Shown one piece after another: positions 27,401 to 37,620 of a stretch of DNA of 64,000 nucleotides. The translations under genes were made by a program, and so were the position numbers. The stretch covers positions 211,001 to 275,000 of the forward strand of contig NC_092670.1 in assembly GCF_964355755.1 (NCBI RefSeq). Direction: 5' to 3'. Below the pieces are notes generated by a model that ran no database searches, was not told where the DNA came from, and saw only the letters and a program-made list of their open reading frames with translations. How positions within the stretch are numbered: the stretch's first letter is position 1; each line of letters opens with the position of its first letter. The DNA is from Antedon mediterranea. Its lineage: Eukaryota; Echinodermata; Crinoidea; Comatulida; Antedonidae.

Positions 27401-30400
27401 TCAATTCCTTCTCAACCTTTACTTATTTCTCCTTTTTTTTTAATTACTGCAAGACTACCTTTCTACTAATAATAAACCGTGTCATCTTGTATATATACCA
27501 GAATTCAAGGTTTTAGGTTCGAATCCAATCGCTTTCCAAAAACACGCAAAACAAGCTTTTCTGGATTTAGCAATTTAAACATGTTTTGGTTAAAAGTCAT
27601 TTTTTTCAAGGTTCATGTAATGATAATACTCCAATGAGGACATTGAATAGTGAAATCTATTTCTCTTGGGGAAAACATATGAGTCTGGGAAGGAAGTGTT
27701 GAGTACACACCCAGCACAACCCCCTATGGTTATAGTGCTGGCAGACAACATACACAAACTACATCAGCAATGATGTTTTATCTTATTTCAAATATTAACT
27801 AAATTTATTTACTATAAGAGAATAAACATATCAATGATTAAATACAGTAGTATTAGTTGCATTTAGGATACAAGTTTTAAAAGCAAGAATAATATAATTC
27901 TATAATTCTTTGTATTATGTATTTGGATTTAGGTAGAAAATACCATGACATTTATTAACAATCTATCCCAGATTTCACTTGACAAAATCAATACAAGTTC
28001 CTTTAAATGTGTTACAATGAAGTACATCTGGCAGTTCCTGACATATCTTATTTAACGTTGTAGTACATAGATATTAAGGGACAAATGATAGTCAGATTGT
28101 ATCCATTGTGAGAAAGTAAGTAGCATACCAAATGAGCAAAAAGTATGATTAATAACATCTGAAATCATGACAATTTGATATTCGTTTGCGAGGGAATAGG
28201 ATATTGACAAGATTCTGCTTCGAGGCACTAACGATAAAGTGAACAGAATCAAACTTTGTGAATATTCTTCATCGGTATAAGTTGCTGTCATCACTGGATT
28301 CTAAATGCTTGAAGGCTGATTAAAATTGATTTCAAAAACTAGGCATACCTCCTTAAGTTTTCTAATTGAAATAGATTTTTGGTAGGGTTGTCATTATGGG
28401 ATGGTTCATCTTAAAATCGATTGTGTAAAATTGGAGGGGAGTAAAGCGTTTTATTAAATTGTAGTTTTAACTTTTCTTTATAAATTTAATTAGTTTATAA
28501 CGCTCATAATGAATATCTGGTATGACTAAATTATATTACCACTTACTAGATATTTCTATTCTTTTGGGGATGACATTTTAGAGAGAATTGTAAACGTATT
28601 CACCCTTAAGTATCTATGATCCTTATCTAACCACTTTAAGTACCCGCCGGCTGAAGTTAAGAACGAATCTCACTGAGTGGTCGTAAGATGAAGATGCCAA
28701 TAACAACAGTATATGCATTAAGACTAGCACTTGATAGCAACAGATTGATAAAATATGTCCCCCCTGCAGGGGCAAGGTATGTCCCCCCTGCAGGGGCAAG
28801 GTATGTCCCCCCTGCAGGGGCAAGGTATGTCCCCCCTGCAGGGGCAAGGTATGTCCCCCCTGCAGGGGCAAGGTATGTCCCCCCTGCAGGGGTAAGGTAT
28901 GTCCCCCCTGCAGGGGCAAGGTCTCAGTTTGGGGGTTCTATATCTACCTTGAATTCCTTCTAAATCTTGATTTATTTGAAAGTCAAAATCAACAATTTAA
29001 AATGATGCTTGGTTAATGACTTACAGTAATTCAGCTAAAAAGAAAGTAGGGCGGAAGTAGCTGGTCATTTCTAGCCGTAAATTATTAAATTATGCTTGTA
29101 AAATGGTTGGCAACTAATACAAATTATACTTAATATTGAAGTATCCTGAAGAGTAATACTTTAATATCATATCAATCAATAGTGTGATAGATTTAGTTGC
29201 AAACAAATATTTAAGTTTAATAATTGGAACCTGGAATGTATGAGTTTTATTAAACTGTAATTGTTATAATATATTACATTATATTACAGCATAGAGAATT
29301 ATTTCTGCATTAATAACATTCATTAAAATATTGAGTACGCACCATAGTTTACTTCAAATTGCTTGTTTAATTAATTATGCTTCTTCATTTAAGCATATCT
29401 ATAAAATAAATGAAGATAACATCATCTTTTAATGGAAAGGGTGAAATTAAGGCATGTTGAGAGGCGATTCTCTAGCAATGAAGGTTATCATGCAGCTGGT
29501 TAGCCGATAAAATGACAGATCTGAAAATTGATTTGAACAGGCCTAGGGAGAAATGCACATAACTAGAAACTACTGGTTAATAATGAGGGTAGCCAAACGG
29601 TCAAATCAAAGATCACTATCTTATATTATCAATAAATACAGTCCCGTTTGAAACTGAAATTGTTCGCTACTACTTGTAGTGTGATACGATTTCAGAATAT
29701 TGTCTGCACCTGGCTCTCTCGCTTTAATGTAACCTTAGTAACAAGATTTTGATAGAAACTGGTTGCTAGAAGCGACCACTGTGTACCACACACAGACGGT
29801 GTGCAATTCTAGATGCAGAGATGTAATTTGTCAGATTAGCAGCACAGTGTACATGTTAGGAAGTTCTCGCATTGCAAGTGCGTCACATAATGCTTTTAAC
29901 GCGGCTAGGCCGTTTGATCAGAAGGCCATACACTACTTCAATTATTGTGGAATATACAGAACTATAAAACACATTTAAATTTAATAATTTGAAAGATACA
30001 TAAATTTAAGCCTGTGCTATTTGAAATTTGTAAGCATAGGTATTGTGTGTGAGTATTGAGTACTGAAACTAGTTTATCTTTAATTACTGCAGCATTAACT
30101 ATTTTACTGCAGTTCTATTTGAATTTGGCTAAAGAACTAAAGACTGCATTCCTAAGCTAAAGGTTCACAGTACATTACAGTAAATATTTCAAAATTCTGC
30201 CAATTTCTATTTAAACTATCATCTAATGAGATGTCAAAGAACTCTACAATATTTTCATTCATGGTTTGCTTGGTGCTCTACTATATTTTAGTGCATCCCT
30301 TACTATACTCATAAATAACTAATGCCACAGATATCTATGTTGTAGCCAAAGCCGCTTGCACAAGTGTTGTTAATGTTGGTGTAAAGGCCAAGCTGGTAAT

Positions 30401-33400
30401 ATCTCTTGGGCCTCCTTGGACACATTACATTTAGCGTTCAAAAGTAGCCTATCCCCTTTGCACTCTGTCAACACATACATGATGTAGAAGACTGTAGTTT
30501 ATGTAACATATTTATTATTGATATAAAGTTTATTTTAAATTTAAAATCTAAAGCCTATAATTCTGTTTTCTTGTTTGTAACTTTATCATACTTTGATAAT
30601 AACAAAATGTATAGATTTGATATAGATTGACCTTACAAAATAATTTGAAAATTAGATCCTTTTTCTACTCCATGTGAAATGGACAGTTGTCTTGTAGTTT
30701 GATTAAAATTGATTAAAAGAAAAATGTTAACTACACTAAGCGCCAGACAGAAGGAGAATCATTTACTTGTTGGAGCCAGAATGTTGACTACCACATTATA
30801 TATTGTAATGAAGATTTGTGTTTCTATTTCTGCTGACTTTATTTTGTATCGTACAGTATGATAACATGTGGCATTCATGTATAGGTGATGTATAGTATTT
30901 CTGCTGACTTTATTTTGTATCGTACAGTATGATAACATGTGGCATTCATGTATAGGTGATGTATAGTTCATACAGTATAACTACATGTGATGTATGGTTC
31001 ACATAGAGTAATTCATGCATAGTACATCACCACATGTAACATCAAGGGTTCAAATATCAATAGTATCAGTTTTAACAACAATCCTGATTTAATTATCTAG
31101 ATCTTATTCCACAAGGACAATGTGTCTGCCATATAAAAGCATAAGGTAAATGAAGCATAAAATGGTCATTTGGTCATGTCAGTGTTGACAGTCTTGTTAT
31201 CCACTCTGTCACCTCTTTCCTAATTCTCTGTTTTAATTAGAAGGATCTTCCTTAATAGGATATTGCACTTGTTTATTGTCTTTAGGCATGTTTTAAAGAG
31301 TTTGGTAATCACCATGGTGTGAATTGTTTTGACAGGGTTATGTAATTAGCCATCCAGGAAATACCACTGTGGTTTAAACCACAAAACATCACCTCCACCA
31401 CCACCACCACCTTCTTATTTTACATGCTTTGAAAAAAAAAGTAGGATTTATAAACACAAGAAGGAGTTATAATAATTAATATAAGCTATAATAATGAGGA
31501 ATATAACTACTTACTAGGGCATGATCTGTTTTTTTTCTTTACTCTCATGTTTGTCTATTAACAAGGTAAACCTTAACAAATAGAAGAATAACAGCAACCT
31601 GGTTTTTAAATTGTTTTGCTATTTCAATGATTACCTGCCTTCTTGCACTTTAGTGCTGGGTTTCATATTTAGAGTGTTACTTTGAATGTGTGTGACGAAC
31701 TTACTAATTAGTCAAAACATTAATGTTTATTACAGTTTGTTGTGAAATGGGATGATCATTTTAATTGCAATTAATTAACATCATTTATACATATCAGTTC
31801 TGACACCCATTTATTTTAATTGGTGCCTCTTTATTATGCATTGTTATGTGTGAAGGATTCTGCACCCAATTGTTTTGATATATGGGTATTCTATTGCACC
31901 CAATTGTTTTGATATATGGGTATTCTATTGCACCATTATTATGTTTATACTACACTGAAATAGTATAAACTCTAATTAAAAGAAACATAAAACTACATAA
32001 ATTGTACCAACTAAGTTTCAATATAGATTTACACTTTTTGGGATGTTGCAGTCATTTTTGGTTTAAGGTGACTTATTCAAACTTTATCTATATCAATTCG
32101 ACACTGAATCATTGCAAAATTTTTAAACAATTGGATTGTGAAATTAACTTCGTTCAAAATATTGAAATATTTGTGGTGTCTGAGCATTTCAAGTGGCCTG
32201 AATGACCGTCATGGTTTGCATATGTCCACTACAAAACAATAACTAAAGGCCATCTGTATCCTTATTATTCGTGGAAATAAGTCTGAGACATCTGTAAATA
32301 AAAATTGTATGCCATTTGTAAACTAATCACTGGGTCAATTGACCAGGACAATTACTGTGGTCATGTCGGTAAACATAGCAAATCGCTTCTTAGTGATGGT
32401 AGACACTACTACATTCATAAGCACGTTGATCATAAGGTAAATATCGTGCAGGAACATTGTGTCTGGAGATTGTAATGCATTCAGTGACTTTAATTTACCT
32501 AGTGAAAAAAGCAGGTACACCCTAATTGTTTATTATAATAATATTAATCTACTGCCGTGTTACGTCATACGAAATACTTAAAAATATAACATAAGTTATC
32601 ATAAGTTTTAAAATTAAAAGTTCTGGTATACTGGTAATGGTATATATGTGAATGTGTAAAGAATGTTATAATTATGTATTGATTTGAGCCAATAATATAT
32701 CGTCCTTCCGATTTGGATATAAACTTTTCAGAAGTAAAGGCTAAATTACCGCGTAGTTGAACTTATGTATTATAACTTTATCCTTATATAGGCCTACTTA
32801 TTACAATACGGTAACACCACGACCTACTAAACAAGGCAACAAGTAAACTGAATGAAACTACAACGGAAACTGTCTTTATGATTTAAGTAATAAAGTGGCA
32901 GGTCGTGGATTTTAAAATAGGAAGATGCCTAAATTGATTGGTATCCGAAGAACACAGGTCGTGGATTTTAAAATAGGAAGATGTCTAAATTGATTGGTAT
33001 CCGAAGAACACAGGTCGTGGATTTTAAAATAGGAAGGTGTCTAAATTGATTGGTAATTGACAATATCGAGTCCCATGAGACGACTTAACACTAAGCTTTT
33101 GAAATTAATTAATGGGCAAAGATCGGGGACGAGAGAACTGAGGAATTGTGACCGTTCGTAACTGTTTTAGCAGTTTTTTCTTTAAACTAAACCTTTCAGA
33201 TGTATCGTTTTGATCAAATCATGTAGGCCGAATTCACAGACCATAAATATATCAGAACAAGTATTATAATTTCAACCAGATTTCGTGTATTAGTAATCAA
33301 TCTAAAGGGATGACAGAAATGATATAAAAGAGTTTGAGGTGCGATGAGATTCGAAATGAAATCTCCGTTCTTGTTTTAGATAATATGGCTGTAGTTCGGC

Positions 33401-36400
33401 GTTCCACATTTCCATTCCTGGTATTGATATGGCTGTAGTTCGGCGTTCCACATTTTAAAGTTCTTATAGTGCAATAAATAACTGTTTGACAGAAAAAAAT
33501 AATCTATATTGAATGAATGATCGAAATAAAACGACTGTAGTTTGGCGTTTCATAGATAGTCCAATTGTCAGTTTGGGCCATAACACAAATAAACCACACG
33601 CACAACGATGTGTCCCATAATAGTGATACTTATTTATGGTAAGAAAAATAACAATATAACCCAAAACATGTAAATATTTTTAGAAAAGAATTTATCGTCT
33701 TATATTCCAACACACTTTACGGTAGCGAGGACTCGCGAGCTCTTCTCTTTTCCCGAGAGAAACAAACTCAACTACTTTTTGATAGATCATATTGCACTGT
33801 CTGTGCACTAAATAGTGCTTAACTCTCATCTGTCAGTTCTATTTTTGCCAAAAAGATGAGAGAAATTGCAATTCTCGGATCTAGATAATGTAATTGAACC
33901 GTCTGATTATTTACATCTGTTTTGCAATTGGAATCGACTAGACCTATAATATATTAATACAGTAATAAGAAAGTAGAATATGTGCTCATCGTTTTGTCGA
34001 AAACGTTTTGTATAGACACTGTAAAACTGTATTTAACCGTATAAGAAAATATAGGCCTGCTTTAAATTCTAAAAAATAGGATTCTAAAAATCTACATTAA
34101 TTATAACAACAAATTGGGATCTTTTATAACAAATAAAAAATCGTCACTCTGAAATTAGGCCTATAAGAAATATAAATTTGAATAAAAATACAGTTTATAG
34201 GCCTATACAGTATCATTAAATTGACATTGTGATAAAATGACTCGAGCCTAAATAATCTCAATTAAAAAAATGAAATTCGTATTTTAATATTTATTTCTAT
34301 TGTTTAACAAATAATGTTTGTCTGATCTGTTTCAAATTATTTGATAATTGATTATAATCAACATTTAGTTTCTAAATCCATAAATTGGCGCCAAATGCAA
34401 TAATGTGTTATGCCAGTAATATTCCTAGTAAGACTGTGCTTAAATCATTAGTCACGACAATGATGTAGTTCCTGTGTTCGATTAATTCAAGTCGCACAGT
34501 TTTCACTATATGGATAATCAGGATGTTTAGTAATTTACCAAATTACAACCGGTAAAGAAATCCCAAACTTGACATTTACATTAAACCACGTCTACAGATC
34601 CTTACTTTCTAATATTATTAATACTAATAGCTAAGCATGTAAGCATCAGCAATACGGTATTATTAAAGAGTTTTAAAAGTCTATAAAACAAAGTTTGTCT
34701 AAATTTATTTATCGGCTGCAGAATTATATTTTTACAAATGACGTGTTTTGCGACGATAAGTACTAGGCCCTGGACTTCTAAATACTAGGCCCTGTATTTG
34801 ATACTCTGGGGTGTTCCAACGGGATACTAACTGCAACCGGCGTTGATAGATTTATCATAATTCGGCCTGCACACGTTTACGCCTCATATATTGGATAAAT
34901 CAGAATTAATACTTTCAGAGTTCACGGCAGGAAAACTATGCCAAAAGATTGTAATCAAATAAAAAAAACTACGTCAATTTGATTTAGATCTATTCACGTA
35001 TCCAAGAACTGATTGTATCGTTATTTAGAAGGAATTATTCTCATTTGTATGTTAGGTATAACGTTACAAAATTAAACAAGTCATCTTTGTTAAAACCTGT
35101 AGCCTATACGAACGATCAAAGAGAATAAGTCTTTTATTGGAACATTTAGAAATTATCAACTTTGTGAATTGGAACACTCGATTTAAACTAGTTCAACCAA
35201 CAAATAATACATACGGAATACTTTAAGGTGTTAAAAGTAGATCAACATTTTAAACTCACCAACCTTATAGAAATTAACAAAAAGGGGTTTGAAAAACGAA
35301 TGACTGCATGGTCTATGCTTGCGTATTTAATTTACCAACAGACCTGCGTCTGCTGAGTGGCTCCAAGATGTTGATGGTATGGGATTGATAAGTTGGAATA
35401 ATCAATAATTGTGAAAGTAACGGTAGTTGTTCTTTACTCGGGAATTAAGCACTGAATGATAGCCTACTTGTTTGTTGAATCGTCGTAAATTCGATTGACC
35501 ATAAATATATTACGATGATGACACTTTGTTTGAAGAGTAGTATAATATAGGGCTATAAGTCAAGTATATTTGTTTTCTAAGATAAGGTTGATGTACGTAA
35601 AGCACACACGCCACATGTAGTAGTTATATTAATCTGTGTCGTCGTCGACGAGCAGCGACATATTTTCCTGGACGTCTGTGATCTCTACCTCCGACGACGT
35701 CCAGAAAATAAAGTGTCGCCGCGGGCCGAGTACGAGTACGGTACGACGCTAAATCCCAAAGAAATTCAAACGCTACGTCCTAAAACTAAAGGCACACCGT
35801 ACTAGTTGATACCGACTGCTAGTTAAACTTACTATTTATTCCCAAAAGGGAAAAATACATTTTGAAAATGTTTCAATAGTAGAAATCAATGCAGTGATTT
35901 TTACGTGATATTTGACGTGGGATATTGACCGTATAACCCGTTACGACAAACGTACGTCGAACTTAATTATAATATTCTAACGAATTACTTTCTAAATAGA
36001 TGTAGGCCTATTATATTAAGCACGAATGTTTGCCCAGAGGTTACAGGCCGGCTAAATGAAAGGTAATAATTGCTTGTTTTCTACACATTATGACGAATTA
36101 TGATTGTGAAATGTGAAGCTATAGTTAAAGAGTAAAAACCGCGTATAAAACCTGTAACACAACCTGGAGCATTAGTGATTTAGCTCACAATGCGTAATAA
36201 ACATGTCGATTCTACGTTCTGAAAATAAGATATGATTAGTGACTCTTACGTCATGATGTTACTTACGGACACATTCGTTAGCCTCCCTGACCGTTGCTCT
36301 TGACCATGGTCTGTCAAAATGAAATGGCTTACATCTCTCGCATTCTAGTCCAGCCGTATTATGCTTGCAGTCGCACGTAAGTTGTCCACTACGGTCCTCG

Positions 36401-37251
36401 ATACAGCGCGATGCGTGACCATTACACTTGCACCGTCCACCGACGCTAAAATCCGACACGGCGTAGAATTGGTTTTCTTTATTACCCGTCAGCGCGTCGG
36501 GCGTAAACAGACGATTGAAGACGACTTTTACGTCAGTCGCCGTCACCCAATCCTGCAAAACTGGACTGTTATCGAAATCGTAGGCCGACGGGCGACCTTC
36601 AAGCGTGCTGAACGCAATTCGTCCGCCGCTATATGGATCCGAGTGACTATGTGAATCAACACATAATGCTTCTTGTTCATTCATTTTACTGATTTCCATG
36701 TTTTTTTGAATTCCGTAGAACCGTCGACATTGTGTTGAGTAATACTGATAAGGCTGCCAATTTTTACCGTAATCTTGTGATTTATAGATAACCATAGACT
36801 CAGGTCTGGCTGAACAAAATTCCAACGTGATGTACGTAAGTTGAAACTTTTTGCCCAGGACAAGCTGGAGTGAAACATTATGAGGGCTGGTCGTAAAAGG
36901 CTCTGATTGCCAACATGTCAGGTTATTTGGGTTGTGCAGGTCCGTTATATATTCCGGAGGATGCGATAACTTGGGATTCGTATTGTCACATGACTCGCAT
37001 GTACGTGCGTGTTCGCTGTCAACCGCGCGCGTGCAGTGGCGGGTCGGCGTAGCACCGCATGTTGATGAAGCGTGTACTTTTTTCCCAAATGCTTGATTTC
37101 CAAATTCTGGCATACACCTTTTTGGGTTACCATTGTCGTCCATACATGGGTTTACTGGTGTACTCTGCTGCCCGTTGAACAATGCGTTGATAGCTAAACT
37201 GTTTTGGAGCGCAGCTATTGCCACGAAAACGAACAGCGAAATACGAAACAT
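265..37251 (-). CDS. NTN: Netrin, 5' part of gene (three exons, 3' end outside window)
   Basis: Secreted laminin-related axon guidance and adhesion cue that acts outside the cell through DCC/neogenin and UNC5 receptors (family knowledge). Exons on the minus strand are 37251-36267, 13307-13119 and 414-265, all joined in phase 1; every junction is GT-AG. The read protein has a signal peptide (about residues 1-20, [20 protein letters not shown]), a laminin N-terminal (VI) domain (about 25-270) with the family's glycosylation-like sites NLTCW and NVS, and three laminin-type EGF repeats (LE1 about 274-327, LE2 about 330-391, LE3 about 392-441) ending SPIAPCI. The heparin-binding NTR/C345C domain that should follow is absent because the window ends. 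Exon breaks between EGF repeats match vertebrate netrins as I recall them. Introns are 22.9 and 12.7 kb. Orthology to a particular vertebrate paralogue cannot be decided here. Confidence 0.95.
1226..1692. repeat. Dispersed repeat, long copy containing a minisatellite
   Basis: Starts CTTTGACCAAAATTTGGATC and ends GGACAATACATCTTTA, matching the ends of the 129-bp copy at 46600. It encloses the 66-bp tandem array at 1298-1577. Confidence 0.55.
1298..1577. repeat. Minisatellite, about 66-bp unit, about 4 copies
   Basis: Near-identical copies begin with AGCTGGATTTTGGGTTGAAT and end in AAAACATTAATTTTTT. The first copy has a short internal duplication (GAATTTAACCATTTA). It sits inside a longer dispersed repeat whose ends recur at 46600 and 46728. 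Confidence 0.9.
2030..2127. repeat. Short tandem array with poly-C tract
   Basis: Four copies of ATTCCTTGTTATCTT separated by CACCCC or a 16-base C run. The C run is a likely length-variable and sequencing-error-prone site. Confidence 0.85.
2347..2782. repeat. Minisatellite, 109-bp unit, 4 copies
   Basis: Copies start at 2347, 2456, 2565 and 2674 with CATAGTCAACAC and end ...GCAATGCATCACTC. Only a handful of substitutions separate them (for example TTTGTG versus TGTGTG), which indicates recent expansion. Confidence 0.95.
4902..5399. repeat. Minisatellite, 20-bp unit, interrupted by an insertion
   Basis: The unit is GGTATGACACCCCTGTGTTT. There are about five copies to 5016 (one degenerate) and about ten nearly perfect copies from 5192 to 5399. 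Because 20 is not a multiple of three and the unit lacks stops on the minus strand, all minus frames stay open; those open frames are not genes. Confidence 0.95.
5017..5191. mobile_element. 175-bp MITE-like element inserted in the 20-bp array
   Basis: Terminal inverted repeats CAGGGAATAATTTC and GAAATTTTTCCCTG match at 13 of 14 positions. The element is flanked by CCTGT at 5012-5016 and 5192-5196; removing it and one CCTGT restores the exact 20-bp repeat phase. There is no coding capacity. CAGGG ends are reminiscent of hAT elements, but the visible duplication is 5 bp, not 8, so the superfamily is left open. Confidence 0.8.
6668..6777. repeat. Minisatellite, 27-bp unit, 4 copies (left part of a split array)
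   Basis: The unit TATATTGCCTGTACCTAGTT plus TCCCCAG repeats four times and stops exactly at the transposon end. The same monomer resumes at 8114. The open frames across it (plus and minus) result from a unit length divisible by three. Confidence 0.93.
6779..8113. mobile_element. 1,335-bp non-autonomous DNA transposon with TA target duplication
   Basis: Both ends carry CCGTATATTTCGGTGTA followed by CAAGTCGCAC or TAAGTCGCAC as inverted repeats, differing at one position over about 27 bp. The element is flanked by TA (6777-6778 and 8114-8115), and excision restores the minisatellite monomer. Subterminal GGTGCGTCTTATACACCGAA lies inverted near each end. The interior contains an 86-bp unit repeated about twice (7227-7390) and a second duplicated segment (7540-7665) and is more GC-rich than its surroundings. 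A 136-codon open frame (7375-7785) runs through these duplications and resembles no transposase. A TA duplication fits a Tc1/mariner-type transposase in trans; this is inference. Confidence 0.85.
8114..8978. repeat. Minisatellite, 39-bp and 27/30-bp higher-order units
   Basis: Right part of the split array: mostly 39-bp units (CAGTATATTGCGTATATTGC then CTGTACCTAGTTTCCCC) mixed with shorter forms lacking GCGTATATT. About 25 monomers are present. Unit lengths divisible by three leave a 303-codon open frame of [10 protein letters not shown]-type repeats. It has no start context, splice signals or homology that would support a gene. Confidence 0.93.
9041..9170 (-). mobile_element. Possible non-LTR retrotransposon 3' tail
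   Basis: On the minus strand the segment reads GGTGGAACTAGCCTTAAAG, then CTGGGCTTTATGTTTCTCC, an A-run, then AAATAAATTGAATTGAATTG. An imperfect hairpin followed by a short tandem 3' repeat is the layout of CR1/L2-like LINE tails. A second segment with the same layout lies at 39812-39928. No reverse transcriptase is present. Confidence 0.35.
13119..13307 (-). CDS. NTN: Netrin coding exon 2: second laminin EGF repeat
   Basis: 189 bp with a phase-1 join at each end. The acceptor follows TTCAG at 13308-13310 and the donor GTAGGT begins at 13118. It encodes [20 protein letters not shown], then [20 protein letters not shown] and THRKAC, the highly conserved LE2 of netrins. The split codon from exon 1 reads CCT, giving Pro before CNCN. 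Sequence above 13307 that stays open to 13518 is intron read-through. Confidence 0.95.
15228..15273. promoter_or_regulatory. Cluster of forkhead-type sites
   Basis: TGTTTAC occurs at 15228-15234 and again at 15238-15244, with the reverse-orientation core GTAAAC at 15267-15272. Three such cores in 45 bp inside netrin intron 1 is suggestive, but in AT-rich DNA it could be chance. Confidence 0.25.
15709..15815 (+). mobile_element. Truncated copy of the palindromic MITE family
   Basis: It begins GCTCTGTTTACACTATCAAA and shares the interior ATGGACATGATGATGTCATA and ATCACTGCCATATTTGGG with the copies at 20572 and 23842. The right terminal repeat is missing. Confidence 0.75.
19180..19205. repeat. 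26-bp perfect palindrome
   Basis: CATAGAGATATTA is followed directly by its exact reverse complement TAATATCTCTATG with no spacer. A related hairpin, CATAGAGA-TAT-TCTCTATG, lies at 58958-58976. Confidence 0.85.
20572..20732. mobile_element. Complete palindromic MITE, about 161 bp
   Basis: The left end GCTCTGTCTACACTATCAAA and right end GTTTGATTAGTGTAGACAG form inverted repeats. The interior has GATGATGTCATATCACTACC. No coding sequence is present. It lies in netrin intron 1. Confidence 0.8.
22621..22710. repeat. Minisatellite, 18-bp GC-rich unit, 5 copies
   Basis: Units such as AGGAGCAGTACAACCCCC begin at 22621, 22639, 22657, 22675 and 22693. Alternating GGGGCGG and GGAGCAG variants suggest a two-unit higher-order structure. 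Confidence 0.93.
23842..24006. mobile_element. Complete palindromic MITE, about 165 bp
   Basis: The left end AAAGCTTGTCTACACTATCA and right end TTTGATAGTGTAGGCAGAGC, then TTTA, form inverted repeats with flanking TA on both sides. The interior carries two copies of ATATCACTACnATATTTG. Same family as 15709, 20572 and 61812. Confidence 0.8.
24778..25045. repeat. Minisatellite, 67-bp unit, 4 copies
   Basis: Copies start with GTCTGCATCATCACAG at 24778, 24845, 24912 and 24979 and are virtually identical. Confidence 0.95.
26654..27029. repeat. Minisatellite, 51/56-bp units, 7 copies
   Basis: Units of the form CTAGAAGGGGTAGATGCTTC ... TATCATTGACACAACTCCCT. A TACTGTAC insertion distinguishes the longer from the shorter units, and the two forms alternate at first. 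Confidence 0.93.
27516..27526 (+). other. Isolated pol III B-box-like sequence
   Basis: GGTTCGAATCC is an exact match to the tRNA B-box consensus. No convincing A box or tRNA cloverleaf lies upstream, so it is at most a decayed SINE remnant. Confidence 0.25.
28754..28921. repeat. Minisatellite, 24-bp unit with palindromic core, 7 copies
   Basis: The unit is GTATGTCCCCCCTGCAGGGG plus CAAG. Each copy contains the perfect 12-bp palindrome CCCCTGCAGGGG. Six units are identical and one has TAAG. Open frames on both strands arise from the unit length (8 codons). Confidence 0.95.
30825..30966. repeat. 71-bp direct duplication
   Basis: Two head-to-tail copies beginning TATTTCTGCTGACTTTATTT. A shorter degenerate echo (CATACAGTATAACTACATGT) follows to about 31000. 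Confidence 0.9.
31860..31935. repeat. Short direct repeat, about 35-bp unit
   Basis: Two copies of GCACCCAATTGTTTTGATAT followed by ATGGGTATTCTATT, plus the start of a third (GCACC). Confidence 0.85.
32899..33053. repeat. Minisatellite, 56-bp unit, about 2.7 copies
   Basis: Copies start CAGGTCGTGGATTTTAAAAT at 32899, 32955 and 33011. The third ends early, after GATTGGTAA. Confidence 0.93.
33387..33560. repeat. Degenerate short repeat
   Basis: ATGGCTGTAGTTCGGCGTTC recurs at about 33387 and 33429, with a diverged third form CGACTGTAGTTTGGCGTTTC near 33532. Confidence 0.7.
35655..35719. repeat. Imperfect GC-rich inverted repeat
   Basis: GCGACATATTTTCCTGGACG (from 35655) is complementary, with two small gaps, to the segment ending AGAAAATAAAGTGTCGC (to 35719). 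The arms flank a spacer of about 19 bp. The surroundings are rich in CG, TCGTCG and CGACGA words, unlike the AT-rich intron around them. Confidence 0.6.
36267..37251 (-). CDS. NTN: Netrin coding exon 1: signal peptide, laminin N-terminal domain, LE1
   Basis: Start ATG at 37251 opens a hydrophobic signal peptide, and no longer in-frame start is visible. The exon encodes 328 residues plus one base: the cysteine-rich VI domain (motifs [85 protein letters not shown]) and LE1 ([22 protein letters not shown]). It ends at NECV plus C before the donor GTAAGT at 36266-36261. CpG content is clearly higher than in the surrounding intron. Confidence 0.96.
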
Positions 37252-37620
37252 TTTCAGTTTTCCAATTTACAATAAAAACAATTCTTCAAAAAACGACTTT
37301 CCAAAATGTCCAACCGCAATATCACGACAAGCAAAATAGAAAATATCCTTAAAAACGAAAAAAAAAATGTTTTAAGTTTATGCACAATCTGTTGTATCAC
37401 ACTCTGAACTTAAGTTCATTCTTAGGATGAAAAACTTCCGATGTAAACTCTCTTCGGATAAAACGTCTCTTGTTTTAAGTTGTTCTCTTGGTTATTACCG
37501 TTTGTGGAAAACTAAAGTATATACTAGTAGCCGACTTCCAAATCGAAAATCCCCGACAAATAAGAAGTTGTCGACAAGTTGTCATACATAGGTCTGTGTG
37601 GCTAACTATTGGCTGGTCGT
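37252..37620 (-). promoter_or_regulatory. Putative netrin promoter and 5' UTR
   Basis: Upstream of the netrin ATG on the minus strand there is a CCAAT-type word (AGCCAAT, 37614-37608) and, about 90 bp downstream of it, a TATA-like GTATATAC near 37524-37517. This spacing would put transcription start near 37490 and give a 5' UTR of roughly 240 bp. These are only short motif matches; a further upstream first exon is possible. Confidence 0.3.

Larger units (their letters stand above)
13308..36266 (-). other. Netrin intron 1
   Basis: 22.9-kb intron. I see no coding exon in it: open frames are short and none resembles a known family. It holds three copies of a palindromic MITE (15709, 20572, 23842), minisatellites at 22621, 24778, 26654, 28754, 30825, 31860, 32899 and 33387, a 26-bp perfect palindrome at 19180, a GC-rich imperfect hairpin at 35655-35719, a three-unit TTAGGG stretch near 13679 and a cluster of FOX-type sites at 15228-15273. 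A long first intron of a developmental regulator is a common place for enhancers, but no specific one can be proved from this sequence. Confidence 0.8.

Noticed and set aside
27516-27526. tRNA gene suggested by a perfect B box
   Set aside because: No A box at a usable distance and no cloverleaf could be drawn.
28623-28963. Open frames on both strands (PLQGGHTL and VPPAGARY repeats)
   Set aside because: Product of the 24-bp minisatellite; unit length is a multiple of three, so both strands stay open.
36361-36654. 97-codon plus-strand open frame
   Set aside because: Antisense shadow of netrin exon 1, whose minus-strand protein is unmistakable.
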